A DNA stretch of 64,000 nucleotides from Flectonema sp. DT1601. Its lineage: Eukaryota; Euglenozoa; Diplonemea; Diplonemida; Diplonemidae. Each line of letters opens with the position of its first letter. Positions within the stretch are counted from its first letter, which is position 1. This document shows positions 10,579 to 21,049 of the stretch, piece after piece. Where the stretch lies: contig OZ025865.1 in assembly GCA_964019425.1 (NCBI GenBank), forward strand, positions 121,001 through 185,000. Direction: 5' to 3'. The notes below the pieces were generated by a model that did not search any database, had not been told where the DNA came from, and worked only from the letters and a program-made list of their open reading frames with translations. A program made the position numbers and the translations under genes.

Positions 10579-11270
10579 ATTAACCAGTGTTTAGGGGTTT
10601 GAATCCCATGGATCCCGTCGCTCAGGCGGTCCGGTGGAGAACCGGGTAGGGCACTGTGAACGAGTTGCGGTCCAGGTGGCGTCGGAAGGCCACCGCACCA
10701 ACAGATTTGTTTCTTCGCACAACAGTAGCTTGGAGACCGTAAGAGACCCAAGGTGGTTCACAACCGCTCGAACAACTGCGTGTGAAGGAACAAGATTGAA
10801 AAGAAAAGAATATAAGAAAAGAAATGCCACACACAAAAAACGACGTAGTAAAGCAGAGAGGTAGGGGGAGGGATGGCCTCTTTCTCCACACATTGCATGG
10901 GAGCTCCCCGAGTAACTCGCGGGGCTGATACTGTTAATACATTTCAGGCGACCTGAACTTATAATCCCCCCATGCGTGAAAAGACTAAACGGGGGAAGTT
11001 TGAAGGAAATGGGGGTAAAGGGAAATCATGCCACTAAGGAAAAAATAAAAACCCGGTGGCCCCTGTGAGCTCTGGGTGCCTGAGTATCCCGGGCCGGATC
11101 ACCTGACCTTCTGCTATGTTGTCCTTTTTTTTTTTTAAAGGTTAGGCTACCGGAAAATAAAACGGGGGTAAAAGAATACACAGCAACAACAATACGTCAG
11201 CACTCTAGTTACACACAAGGTGCATCCAGGTAACACCACGAGGAGGCGCGCTATCCGAGTTTCGTTACCC
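10579..11270 (-). mobile_element. Ribozyme-headed short retroposon, copy b
   Basis: Same length (692) as copy a and nearly identical, differing by one AAC unit, a T-run length change and a substitution near 11011. It is flanked by the same 20-base duplication (10559-10578 and 11271-11290). The 5' end is at 11270 on the minus strand. Confidence 0.65.
11202..11270 (-). ncRNA. HDV-like ribozyme, copy b
   Basis: Identical core to the copy ending at 10483: same P1, P3 with UCCUCGU loop, and following GG. Same confidence limits for P4 and P2. Confidence 0.5.
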
Positions 11271-12244
11271 AAGTGATTTGTGAACAATAACACAAGAAAT
11301 CATTTCCAATACTGGTGACACTACCAAGACTGGAAAGGTCAAGAGAAGTGATTTGTGAACAATAATATAAAAAATAATCTCCAATACTGGTGACACTATT
11401 AAGACCTGAAAGGTCAAGAGAAGTGATTTGTGTACAACAAGACAAGAAATAATTTCCAATACTGGTGACACTACTAAAACCTGAAAGGTCAAGAGAAGTG
11501 ATTTGTGAACAATAACACAAGAAATCATTTCCAATACTGGTAACACTACCAAGACTGGAAAGGTCAAGAGAAGTGATTTGTGAACAATAATATAAAAAAT
11601 AATCTCCAATACTGGTGACACTATTAAGACCTGAAAGGTCAAGAGAAGTGATTTGTGTACAACAAGACAAGAAATAATTTCCAATACTGGTGACACTACT
11701 AAAACCTGAAAGGTCAAGAGAAGTGATTTGTGAACAATTATACAAAAACCAATCTCCAATAGCAGTAACCTGTGAGGTGACCGTGCTATTGCAAGTTGAA
11801 TGGCGGAATGAAATCCGTTCGGCATCTGAAGGAAGCAACCCCTTGTTAATAAAGAGGCAACCATCCACCGAGAATGTGGGAGTGTCCAGACATAAATCAT
11901 CCGTAATGTGGTCTCTGATCCAAAGAAGCAGCTTCTCCCTTTTTCTATCATCAACAAACCAACATTTACCGAAGATCCGAACCAGCTTCTCCCATATTTC
12001 CAACTCGCTGTTTGCACCCACTCCATGATCTGCTAGCCGATCACTGTCGCAAAGGGCATCGCCAGCGAACGACAGTTCAACTTCCTCCAGATCCACATCC
12101 CACTCACCAGCCGCTGCCGTCAACACGTCGCTCACAACAGAATCAGCACCAACTGTGACTGACACCGCAGGGAATCCTAAATCCGGACACGTCACGAAAA
12201 CTTGCATTGTTGTTATTTTTGCTTCTTATTTTTTTAGTAATCTA

Positions 12245-12262
12245 CTGAAAGAAAAAAATATT
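12245..12262 (-). promoter_or_regulatory. Predicted 3' splice acceptor upstream of Ubl-LRR gene
   Basis: On the minus strand TATTTTTTTCTTTCAG precedes the ATG by about 38 bases. The same tract and spacing occur upstream of the LRR genes ending at 43396, 47801 and 56724. Because the genes have no introns, spliced-leader addition is the likely use; a 5'-UTR cis intron is the alternative. Confidence 0.55.
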
Positions 12263-12264
12263 TA

Positions 12265-13675
12265 TTAATCCTGCTGAAGTGTTCCAAACCGCGGCAACAA
12301 TCGTAATAAGGAAAAACTGAAAAGCAGCTTCCACTCCTGAACAGTGCAACATATTCTGTGGTTGTAATTTCCTATAAAATACTATTACGGCTCTACTCTG
12401 TTTGTGAACACTTCCTTTGAACAGCTACGGATATTAACTTCCCAAGGATAAGAACTAACAAAAGCAACAATAACAACCAAAGCCTTGTTATGAGGAACTG
12501 TTACGGAAACATATTGCACGTGGCCACTAATTATGGTTTTCGTGACCCCCCTTTTAAACTTAAAACAATAAAAAGAACATCAATCAATCCCCAAAATAAT
12601 AAATAGTATATTGATCCAAATGAAAAAGTATTAAAAATTAGTAGTACACTACATAGCGGAATACTCACCTTAAATAAATTAAGGTCGTTATCCAGAATTC
12701 AGTTAGAAAACATGAGGGGTGTTGTAATCCCAACATACATCTAATCCATCCTGGTGACTACATCATGACTCTGGATTACAAAGAAAAGGGGAAGCGGTAG
12801 TTGTTTTTAAAAGTATCGAAGTGTTAATCTACTACTCCCTCTTATGTACGTCTCGTTATCAATTCCTGTGATGAAAGTAAAGTTTATCACCAATCCAATT
12901 AGTTGTTTTTAAAAATATCGAAGTGTTAATCTACTACTCCCTCTTATGTACGTCTCGTTATCAATTCCTGTGAAGGTAAAGTTTATCACCACTGATGATC
13001 AAATTAAAAGAAACTAATTATTTTGCTAAAAAGATGAACCGCTTTTTAGGTTTGGTAATTTGCCTGAACAAAAAAAATGGTGAAGAGGATAATGGAAAAA
13101 GATTCCTCTCGTGTGTTTTTTTTTTTTCTCGTTTCCCTTTAATTTGTAATCGTATCATTTGTCACCAACACTGCACCGAGAGAAATAAAAATAACAATCG
13201 CTGTCGGCGATAATTTTTCATATAACATATTCTTATTGCAGTGTGAATTTTTCACAATATCAATTTTCCCCTTCATCAGACTCTGACCCCACTTTTCTAA
13301 CTCCAACTACTACTGTAAACCATCTCACCCACCCCCCCGCCGGTGTCCCGTCGAACCGAATCGGGCCTGGCACGAGTCTACGCAGCAGTAAGATGCTCCC
13401 TTTCACGGTGTAGATACTTCACAATTCCAGTGTTTGTCTTTACCTTCATTCTTAATTTATACTTCTTTCTCAGGTGCATTTTGTCATGGAAAGCGAATTA
13501 CCAATTGTACCGTACTAGTATTATGTTAAAAATTACTTACCCAGCCCTGATTCTTCCCAGTCATGCTGTAATACTGCGAAAGGGAAAAGGGATTTAAAAG
13601 ATAGCAGATAAGAAAGACGCCATACAAGTTAGGGAGGGAGAACGATGCCACAATAACCTCGCGACACCACGAGGA
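12265..13675. other. Ubl-LRR upstream cassette and unassigned DNA
   Basis: 12265-12790 is the upstream cassette shared with the other LRR genes. A ~90-base direct duplication follows (12798-12890 and 12900-12990, TCGAAGTGTTAATCTACTAC). 13321-13675 contains C-rich DNA and, at 13668-13680, a CCTCCTCGTGG minus-strand motif like the ribozyme L3/P3 but without a matching P1, probably a 5'-truncated relative. No gene seen. Confidence 0.5.
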
Positions 13676-13920
13676 GGTGTGCGCAACCGGCCTTGACCAC
13701 TATAAAATAACTTTCGTTTGATGTATTTTACGAATAAGTTGCAAATAGTTTCCGTCTCGATATCGGCGGAGAAAAGTGCAAAAAAAAAGAGAAATGGCTT
13801 CAACTTAAACTAACACGGAAATTGAGAAACATAAAAACTATTTTATTGTTTTCCCGTCCGAACAATATTTTTTCAATACCTTACAATATTTCAATAGAAA
13901 AAATAAATGACAACCAAGAA

Positions 13921-13974
13921 TCAATTCAACACTTTACATCTAACAGACCGTTCAAAGAGAGCTCTATTATTTTG
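13921..13974 (-). pseudogene. C-terminal scrap of a Ubl-LRR gene
   Basis: Only the last ~18 codons (NRALFERSV.CKVLN-type ending) and the 3' UTR (13676-13920) of an LRR gene remain. Homology stops at 13974, where the module shared with 6528 begins. Confidence 0.6.
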
Positions 13975-13979
13975 ATGCA

Positions 13980-14280
13980 ACCAATCTCTTGTCGAGTGAT
14001 CAGCTCTTTTTCGGGATTCTGCACAAGTGGCAGCTTGTTGGTTCTGTGTGAGATGATCAACGCCGAGCTGCCGCAAAGGCTGTGCCGTAGTCAACCGTGT
14101 TGAGTTTAATCACGGCGGTTACAGATAACTCCGGTTGGATCCGTTGCGGGATTGAGACGAAGTATCCTCTGTGCTTCTCGGTGAGGAATAGTTGGAGGAG
14201 GTCACCGTCTGTACCCTCGGTGTGCGTAGCTTGGATTCCCAAACTTGCTGACCGTCGATTGCGGAAAGATTTGTTTGCTT
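13980..14280. repeat. Dispersed module shared with 6528-6830 and 22330-22520
   Basis: Near-identical block (GAGTGATCAGCTCTTTTTCGG through GGATTCCCAAACTTGCTGAC). It encodes no recognisable protein. It adjoins a further module (14281-14345) ending in the minus-strand frame ADLFTAVTNFYN, also at 15117-15180, 22520-22580, 23420-23480 and 57355-57422. Confidence 0.6.
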
Positions 14281-14360
14281 AGCAAACTAGTTGTAGAAGT
14301 TGGTGACCGCGGTGAAGAGGTCGGCAGTACTTAAAACATCAGAACCTGATGTTTGGGTGC

Positions 14361-14445
14361 ATATTGTACCACACATTTGATTTGTTCATCACCTCCATTC
14401 ATTACGATGTTGTTTAGCGCGAATGAAAGTATTAATGACCATTTG
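14361..14445 (-). pseudogene. PDZ-like mini-gene remnant
   Basis: Residual NGGDEQIKCVVQYA reading of the PDZ mini-gene, without the N-terminal start or the EMMLLRGS strand. It belongs to a module also present at 22590-22745. Confidence 0.5.
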
Positions 14446-14449
14446 TTGA

Positions 14450-14860
14450 AAATTAGAGTCTGATGGGAAATTAATTTTTACTTACAAAATGCAAAAAACA
14501 CTACCAATCTAGAGATGAATAGAAACGGTTAAAGCAACTAACAAAAATGCCAGCCAGCTAAAACATGTCAACCGAATGAATCTTCGTCGTAAAGGCTAGG
14601 GGAGTAAAATGAAGAAAACACTACTCGCAGAGTACTTCTTAAATAGTTTTCTAGGAGAGGGTATCAATGAAATGAGAGATACAAAAGACCACCAAACTAC
14701 TCAGATTTCTATAGAAAGCATTAGTTGATGTAATTGGAATATCCGAATTCTGTTGGAGTGCTGAAGTTGGAACAGTCGATGGATTTTGAAAATTGTTGTC
14801 TAGTCGGGCCATTCATTAGCTCCGACTTTTGTTGCTGCATTTATCCCTGTCGTTCAAGCA
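14450..14860. repeat. Dispersed module shared with 22760-23170 and 57440-57730
   Basis: Contains GCCAGCCAGCTAAAACATGTC and TAGTTTTCTAGGAGAGGG. Three copies in the window. No open frame. It appears to be the 5' part of a decayed gene or element. Confidence 0.5.
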
Positions 14861-14867
14861 GCCTAAG

Positions 14868-15006
14868 CGTCCTTTTCCGCTGCCTGAGACGTTGCTTTCA
14901 ACTGCGGTGTTAGATAGTCTTTAATTAAGTCAGAGACTTGCTGCCGCATCCTTTCTTGCTGAGCCACTTATTTGTTGATGCGGTCCTCCTCGAGTTTTTC
15001 GGTGAC
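14868..15006 (-). pseudogene. Decayed coiled-coil-like ORF fragment
   Basis: The minus-strand frame reads VTEKLEEDRINK, a TAA stop, then VAQQERMRQQVSDLIKDY...KATSQAAEKDA and another stop. The charged heptad-like pattern suggests a coiled coil. The copy at 23171-23312 has the same two stops, so decay preceded duplication. The parent gene was not found in the window. Confidence 0.45.
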
Positions 15007-15299
15007 AAATAGTTAGAGGAGGTGAATTAGGAACACGAATGTTCACCGTCTGTACCTTCGGTGTGCGTAGCTTGGATTCCCAAACTTGCTGACGGTCGAT
15101 TGTGGAAAGATTTGTTTGCTTAGCAAACTAGTTGTAGAAGTTGGTGACCGCGGTGAAGAGGTCGGCAGTACTTAAAACATCAGAACCTGAAGTTTCTGGA
15201 GTCTCAAAGGAACTAATAAACTTCTCTCTGTACTATAAAACAAGACAGTGGATAAGCGATGATTAGGTGAGACTCGCGGGACCAAGTCTTCGGACCGTC

Positions 15300-15983
15300 T
15301 TACACACGGGCAGCGAAGAAGGCGTGCTTTTGCTTCGGAAGTTTCGCAGAACCAGCAAGATTGTTGTTCTCAACAGTCCAGCCAGTGAGAGTTCCGTCGG
15401 CACGAAGTTCGATCGTACCCGTGGCGAGGCCTCCCAAAGGAGGAGCAGACAGCACTCCGACAGCAGGGTGCGCATCGTCCTCACCGTAAGACATTCTCAC
15501 AACACGAGAAGACAACTGAAGGGTTGAGGTGCTCTCAGCAGGAATTCCATTCTTAAGGTAGCAGCAATTACTTCCTTTAGAACAACCACCCATGGCTGTT
15601 ATAGCCTCGGTGTAAACCCAAGCCCGACAAGATACGTTTCCGTGACAGGCTGTGTCGCAGTCATCCTGAGTTGCCACAGCAACCTGCGACAAATCATATC
15701 CAGGCAAGTCAACTCCCTGCTTGATGGCATTTGGTTTCCACTCATTCACTCTGTCGGAGTACACCTGCGGGTAAGAGCTGCCTCCAGCCCAAGCAAACTC
15801 AGCCCTCGTAATGTTTTCAGGTTCTAAATCTAGAGCTTCTTGCATGACGATAGCCGTACCACTGGTGTTCTTCCAAATACCAACATTCATGAATGTTGTT
15901 GATTGCAGAAGCTGAGACAAGTCTGCTGCTGCGACTTCAGAAAGTCCCAAAGTTAGAGAAACGAAAACTGAATACAGTTTCAT
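15300..15983 (-). CDS. Truncated GH116-family protein (signal peptide, PAN domain, start of beta domain)
   Basis: The ATG at 15983-15981 gives a 227-residue product nearly identical to the first 227 residues of the 25604-28507 gene: signal peptide, PAN/apple-like cysteine module (about 95-147), and the GGLATGTIELRADGT motif opening the GH116 N-terminal beta-sandwich. It stops where the full-length genes have CAA (RVQDGPKTW), here TAA, a single C-to-T change. Homology continues about 24 bases past the stop, then joins PDZ-module DNA. It is either a pseudogene or a small secreted PAN protein. A second copy with the same stop lies at 23606-24289. Confidence 0.65.
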   Translation of the reverse strand: MKLYSVFVSLTLGLSEVAAADLSQLLQSTTFMNVGIWKNTSGTAIVMQEALDLEPENITRAEFAWAGGSSYPQVYSDRVNEWKPNAIKQGVDLPGYDLSQVAVATQDDCDTACHGNVSCRAWVYTEAITAMGGCSKGSNCCYLKNGIPAESTSTLQLSSRVVRMSYGEDDAHPAVGVLSAPPLGGLATGTIELRADGTLTGWTVENNNLAGSAKLPKQKHAFFAARV

Positions 15984-16029
15984 CTTGTGAATTAGCTGGG
16001 TGGAAAGTGTACGTTAGGAAAGTTTCACT

Positions 16030-17490
16030 ACGTGGATATAAAGGTATAAAGGAGAGCCTGCGAGAGCAGTTAACAAACACGCGAACTGCAGAAAATGTGA
16101 GTGGAAGAGAGGCAAATAAAAGATATACGTAAAGGAAATACGTGATGGAGGAAGTGAGAACAGCCTTATTTTGCTGCCAAGGGGCCTCTCGAAACATAAC
16201 AAAAAAGAGTTTTTGATTATAAAAATAATCAAATGAATCTTAAATAATAACAAAATGGTGTTTAAGACGGAAGATTAAATCTCAAATAAAACAATACGTT
16301 CATAAAATAAAAAAAAAGTTGTTTAGTATTTTTCATGTAGCTCGTAACTTCAATTAAAACTCAAAACTACATAATAATAATAACAACAGGTATGCTATTT
16401 AAGAGGGCTGCGAAAGCAGCAAACAAACACGTAAGCTACAGATAAAGTGAGCGGAAGAATCAAAAAGAAATACGTGAAGGAGGAAAGTGAGGACAAGATT
16501 TTTCTTTTGCTGCTAAGGTTCCTTTTTTTCGAGAAATAGAAATATCACTGTCGACAGTAAAGACAAACTCAGGATTTTAAAACCCCAGCGATAAGTTTTT
16601 TTTTTTTTTTTATAGCTGCCTTCAGATAATATATAACACTACTTCACTACCTGACCATGCACAATTCTTGTATAAAGGGGTAACTTAATACAGAGTTATC
16701 AAGCCAGCAAACAGGGGAGAACAGAGCAATATCCAAACAACAGCACACTGGTCGAACATTTTTGACTAACAAAAAGTATCAGTTATGCTATTATCTAGAA
16801 AAAGAAAAAAAAACCCAACTCACCCTTAAGAAAAAAAAAAAAAAAAAAACTAAAATACTAGTGTTGTCGGTGATATCGACGACAACAAACAAAAACTCGA
16901 TTTGACTTTAAATATCAATATAACTGATACCAAAAAGCTTTTTAAAAAGAGATTAAGCAAGAACGACAAGGATGAAGCAAGGACGACAACAAACAAAAAA
17001 AAGGAAAGAATTATAATTTACAATTTTGACAAGACGTGAGAAGATGTTTGCTTGTTAACTTTTCTGGGATGTAATCAACTAGCAGACAAAATTACTATCA
17101 CGAAAAAATCAGTAAAAATCTCAATCCTACAATGAGAGAGAGGGGGGGGAAAAAATGAATTTTTTTTTTTGACAATTTGCAAAATAACAAAGTAGTAAAA
17201 CAAAACAAAAAAATTAATATCAAGGTGCTTTTTTTTTGACTTTTAAAATAAATAAATATTTGTAGTTTTGTTAATTAATTCTACTAATCAAAATTATCAA
17301 AAAAAAAAAAAAATCAAAAGAGGAGAGAAAAAAAAGAATAACGTTTGCAATAATAACATAACAGGAAAGCGAACGCCGCAACAGACGCTGAAAGCGAACA
17401 TTACAGGATTGCCAAACACAGAGAGGGGTAGCAACACAATCAAAACTCCTTGAGTCTCCAAATGACAACTACTTAATACTCACAAGAAAC
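16030..17490. other. Intergenic, duplicated at 29450-30860
   Basis: AT- and homopolymer-rich DNA with no convincing gene. 16318-17490 is duplicated upstream of the 30865 gene's 3' end (for example GGTATGCTATTTAAGAGGGCTG at 16389 and 29532). This shows that the blocks around 16.3-22.3 and 29.5-36.6 kb arose by segmental duplication. Confidence 0.6.
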
Positions 17491-20397
17491 TCACCAGGCA
17501 ACCGAAACACAGTTCGGAGCAGAAAGGGTCGCCTTCGGAGCAGACTTACCATTCACTGTGATCGTAACATCAGAGAGGGTTCCCGCAGTGAGGCAAAGCT
17601 TCCACTGCTTCTGGTCGTTGCTGAGCTCACCAACAACATTCGAAATGAACACAGGCAGAGAGTACTCTTCGTTGGTCGCGTACGCAGGGTCGAACGAAAC
17701 AATTCCCTCAGGAAGGTTCACAACCTGCTTCGTCATCGCCAACAAGGTGTGCCAAAGAGTCATGTAGTACCCGTAGTGAGAAGTGAAGTAGTTCGATCCC
17801 GGGAACCTTCCGTAGTTTCCCTTAAGAATACCAGCGGCATTCCAAATATCATTTAAACCAGAGCGGATTCTCTTAAACGGAGCCTCAGTTTCCGACAACG
17901 CGCACTCCACGTCACTACTCGTCTTCGCATTGCGGAGCAACAGAGCACCGTGATCACCGTTGGCCATCATCCAGATGTCTTCATCAGTGTGACCAACTCG
18001 ACCTGACATAATACGGAGTCCGTATTCATCAACGTTCTCCTTCTGCTCAGTCTCCAAGTGCATCTTGAGTCTAGTCTCGTTCACGAGTGTCTCCAAACCA
18101 ACAGTGTACGCCAGCGTCTGTGCATAGAAAGTGTCAGCCATGATGGTCTCGTTTCCACCAAAGTACGCAATGTAAGCACCAAGCTCCTCATTCCACATGA
18201 TGCTCTCAAACGATTCTTGGGAAACCTTGTAAGCGTTGTTGTACTTCTCCGCTCCAGCCGTGTCTCCCATGAACACACACAACTCAGCCATACTTCTCAT
18301 AGCAAGAAGGTGGAATACAGCAGAGTAAGAACAAGTGTCAAAGATATTGATACCAAGCACGTCGTAGGTTGTCTGCAACTTGTACGGCATGTTGTGGAAT
18401 GTCGAGACAGAGATCTGCCAGTCAGCGGCCTTCTTCGCAGTTTGAAACCACTCCTTCACAAAGTCTTGGTCGTTGTTCCATCTCAGAAGCTCCAACAAGT
18501 AAACAATGTACATCGAAGATACGTCAGACATCACTCTTCCACAACCGTGCTCGAATTGAGAGTCAATTGCACCTTTGCAACCACACGCCAACTGCTCATT
18601 GATCATTCCATTCGAATTCTGCGCTTTTCCCCATCCGACCATCTTGCTCTTTGTTGATTCAGGGAACAACATGATGTACGGAATGTGACGCTCACCATCG
18701 TTGTGAACAGAGTCCATGTTCACACAGTCGTAGGCCTCCCATTGTCTCCAACGTCCGTCGTGGAACCACATCGCAGTCCTCATGTGGTGAAGCTGACCAA
18801 TCAACATATCCGACATCCAAACAGGAAGAGTGCTCTTCAGAAGGGGGTTCTGGATAGCAAGCGCATCGCCAACAACATCCGTCAACTCAGACATCAGCTG
18901 CTCAGCAGAGTCCTTTGCTGAAGTGAAAAACTTCGTGTATTGGTTCCCCAGCATTTGGTTCAAGTAGTTGTGGTTTGGGAAGTAGTACCCAAGGACAATC
19001 GTCAAAGTCACCGTCTCTCCAGCTGCCACAGTCTCGTTCACGGAAAGCGAGATCGAGTCGTCCAACGCAACAGTGTTGTCGAGGAACCCGTCAGCGGAAA
19101 ACTGTCCAAACGATTTCTTCGAACCGCTTCCCATCGTCACCTTCCCTCCAGTACCGCACAACGTGTATCCTCCAGACATCGCGGCGTTGCCTCTCTTGTC
19201 CAGACCGACACACTGCGGGCTCTTCTTCGACACAGTCACAGGAGTCCCGCTGTTCACTCCGTCCATGAATGCGTAGTACGGCATCTCCTTGATCAACGAA
19301 CAAGTGTTCTTAACCAACTTCCAACTACCACACGCAGCATCGGCAGTGCACTTCGACATGCAAGCAACCTCAGAACCGGTGCTGAAGGTCGACAACACCG
19401 TACCGTCCCTGTTGATGTTCTCGTTGTACGTCGGCAAGTTGAAAAGAGAAGCCACGTTCACAGACTTCGAACCCTTGTTGGTGAACACCATCGAGAAGGC
19501 AATCGCAGGGTGGTGCGACTTGGTCATGTTGCCAGCAGACAAACGACCGTATCCGAACAGGGAAATGTCGACGTTCGGCTGTGCGGCATCCTTCACCTGC
19601 AGGCGGGTCATCGGTGGTGAACCCCCGAAGTGCATCTCCGACACTCCCGATCCGGAAACGGCTCCCTCAGGTTGTGTCTGAAGGACGCGGGACCAAGTCT
19701 TCGGACCGTCTTGCACACGGGCAGCGAAGAAGGCGTGCTTTTGCTTCGGAAGTTTCACAGAACCAGCAGGATTGTTGTTCTCAACAGTCCACGCAGTGAG
19801 AGTTCCGTCGGCACGAAGTTCGATCGTACCCGTGGCGAGACCTCCCAAAGGAGGAGCAGATCTGATACCGATAGCAGGGTGTGCATCGTCCTCACCGTAA
19901 GACATTCTCACAATACGCGAGGATATTGGCAGAGTTGAGTTTGCCTCAACGGGAATTCCATTTTTTTGGTAACAGCAAGGACCTCCTTTTTTGCACTGCC
20001 CCATGTCCATCGACCCTTTGGTGGAAAATACCCATGCCCGACAATCGACGTTTGCGTGACAAGAGTTGTCGCAATCAGACTGAGTGGACAAAGGAAGTTG
20101 CAACATATCAAATCCCCTTAAATTAACTCCAGGCATGATGGCAGTCGGATTCCACTCATTGACCCTGTCGGAGTATACCTGTGGGATTTCATGCATGTCA
20201 GCCCAAGCATATTCAGCTCTCGTTACATTCTCTGGTTCAAGATACCTTCCCTCTGCCATCACAATTGCAGTCTTGCTAGTGTTTTTCCAGACACCTTCGT
20301 TTAAGAACGATGCAGAAAGTAGCTTCTGCGAGAGATCATCGCCTGCAGCTTGTGATAGTCCTAACCAAAGCCCAGCTACAACTGTCGGTATTTTCAT
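17491..20397 (-). CDS. GH116-family beta-glucosidase/glucosylceramidase-like secreted protein with PAN domains (968 aa)
   Basis: Signal peptide at about residues 1-18, then a PAN/apple-like module at 97-147 (CDNSCHANVDCRAWVF, CC). The GH116 N-terminal beta domain spans about 180-500, starting PPLGGLATGTIELRADG; a second PAN-like insert (CMSKCTADAACGSWK) sits near 345-370. The (alpha/alpha)6 catalytic domain (520-905) includes WEAYDCVN, IMLFPE, TTYDVLG, MADTFYAQ and NLPEGIVSFDP. The family hydrolyses beta-glucosides and glucosylceramide. TTYD (near 679) aligns with the family's acid/base Asp region. The nucleophile Glu region is divergent, so I cannot vouch for activity. No C-terminal anchor is seen, so it is probably secreted or lysosomal. 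Ends at TGA. The twin is 30865-33771. Confidence 0.8.
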   Translation of the reverse strand: MKIPTVVAGLWLGLSQAAGDDLSQKLLSASFLNEGVWKNTSKTAIVMAEGRYLEPENVTRAEYAWADMHEIPQVYSDRVNEWNPTAIMPGVNLRGFDMLQLPLSTQSDCDNSCHANVDCRAWVFSTKGSMDMGQCKKGGPCCYQKNGIPVEANSTLPISSRIVRMSYGEDDAHPAIGIRSAPPLGGLATGTIELRADGTLTAWTVENNNPAGSVKLPKQKHAFFAARVQDGPKTWSRVLQTQPEGAVSGSGVSEMHFGGSPPMTRLQVKDAAQPNVDISLFGYGRLSAGNMTKSHHPAIAFSMVFTNKGSKSVNVASLFNLPTYNENINRDGTVLSTFSTGSEVACMSKCTADAACGSWKLVKNTCSLIKEMPYYAFMDGVNSGTPVTVSKKSPQCVGLDKRGNAAMSGGYTLCGTGGKVTMGSGSKKSFGQFSADGFLDNTVALDDSISLSVNETVAAGETVTLTIVLGYYFPNHNYLNQMLGNQYTKFFTSAKDSAEQLMSELTDVVGDALAIQNPLLKSTLPVWMSDMLIGQLHHMRTAMWFHDGRWRQWEAYDCVNMDSVHNDGERHIPYIMLFPESTKSKMVGWGKAQNSNGMINEQLACGCKGAIDSQFEHGCGRVMSDVSSMYIVYLLELLRWNNDQDFVKEWFQTAKKAADWQISVSTFHNMPYKLQTTYDVLGINIFDTCSYSAVFHLLAMRSMAELCVFMGDTAGAEKYNNAYKVSQESFESIMWNEELGAYIAYFGGNETIMADTFYAQTLAYTVGLETLVNETRLKMHLETEQKENVDEYGLRIMSGRVGHTDEDIWMMANGDHGALLLRNAKTSSDVECALSETEAPFKRIRSGLNDIWNAAGILKGNYGRFPGSNYFTSHYGYYMTLWHTLLAMTKQVVNLPEGIVSFDPAYATNEEYSLPVFISNVVGELSNDQKQWKLCLTAGTLSDVTITVNGKSAPKATLSAPNCVSVAW

Positions 20398-20412
20398 TTT
20401 TTTTGTGTATAA

Positions 20413-20438
20413 CTATGGAGAGGAAATGAAAAGGTTGT
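20413..20438 (-). promoter_or_regulatory. Predicted 3' splice acceptor of the 17491-20397 gene
   Basis: On the minus strand TTTTCATTTCCTCTCCATAG lies 15 bases before the ATG, followed by an A-rich leader (eight A directly before ATG). The identical arrangement precedes the gene ending at 33771. Confidence 0.45.
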
Positions 20439-20459
20439 TAAAATTGCACTACTACAACT

Positions 20460-21049
20460 AAAGACGTGAGTAGAAATCGGCAGGAGGGAAAAAATAATGC
20501 ACATCAAACAAAGGACATTTGTCCATTGCAGAATTCAACATGAAAATGTGACAAAGGAAGTTGATAATGCTAACGACCTTATGTAATTTAATTAAAATAT
20601 TACATTTGTTTCAAAGGCAACAGTTCGAATTGGGTTTTTCACGTTGATATTAAAGAAAAAAAAGAAGGAAAAAGAAAAAAACTTGGTTGGGATGTGAAAA
20701 AGATTAGGAAAAAAGGGAATGCAAAAACACTAATATAAACTCACGAAAAAGAAGGGGAAAAAAGGGGGGAATGTGAAATGTCAATATTCATATATCCAAA
20801 AGTATACTGAGTCACACGTAACTTAGAAATATTAAACAAATTACTACTTGTAGCAAAGATTGTTTCTCAGTAATACGATTGCTAAATTCAAAGTACGCTA
20901 CGTCTGTCCAAAGGGAGCATCATTTTAGTACAGAAAGCAACGTACATCAACGTCAGAATATTCATCTCAAACGCTACCTCGCGCAAACCGAAACGGACGT
21001 CATAGATCCGAACAAGGGATTATGCAAAACCATCACTCACAAATATTTA
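20460..21049. other. Intergenic, no gene seen
   Basis: A-rich DNA homologous to 33836-34040 and 34665-35036; it lacks the 610-base homopolymer-rich segment present in the second block. Confidence 0.55.

Larger units (their letters stand above)
7233..12207 (-). pseudogene. Ubiquitin-like/BspA-type leucine-rich repeat protein, broken by three insertions
   Basis: The ATG at 12207-12205 begins the ubiquitin-like domain (MQVFVTCPDLGF..., ending near SELEIWE), followed by a ~65-residue linker and 23-residue repeats of the type FLxxCxxITSLDLSxLxSVTSIGN. The frame is interrupted by a 692-bp retroposon at 10579-11270 and again at 9792-10483, and by a Mutator-like element at 7408-8594. The C-terminal cap (LSDVMEIGE.FLDNCSALKTVQLPQNN) survives at 7233-7398. 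Without insertions it would match the intact paralogue at 54745-56724. It is probably nonfunctional. A truncated Ubl-LRR product of 318 residues (11251-12207) could still be made. Spurious frames across the repeats exist because 69 is divisible by three. Confidence 0.8.

Noticed and set aside
13668-13690. CCTCCTCGTGG minus-strand motif like the HDV L3/P3
   Set aside because: No 5' strand able to form a 7-bp P1 with GUCGCGA; probably a truncated relative, so it is not listed as a ribozyme.
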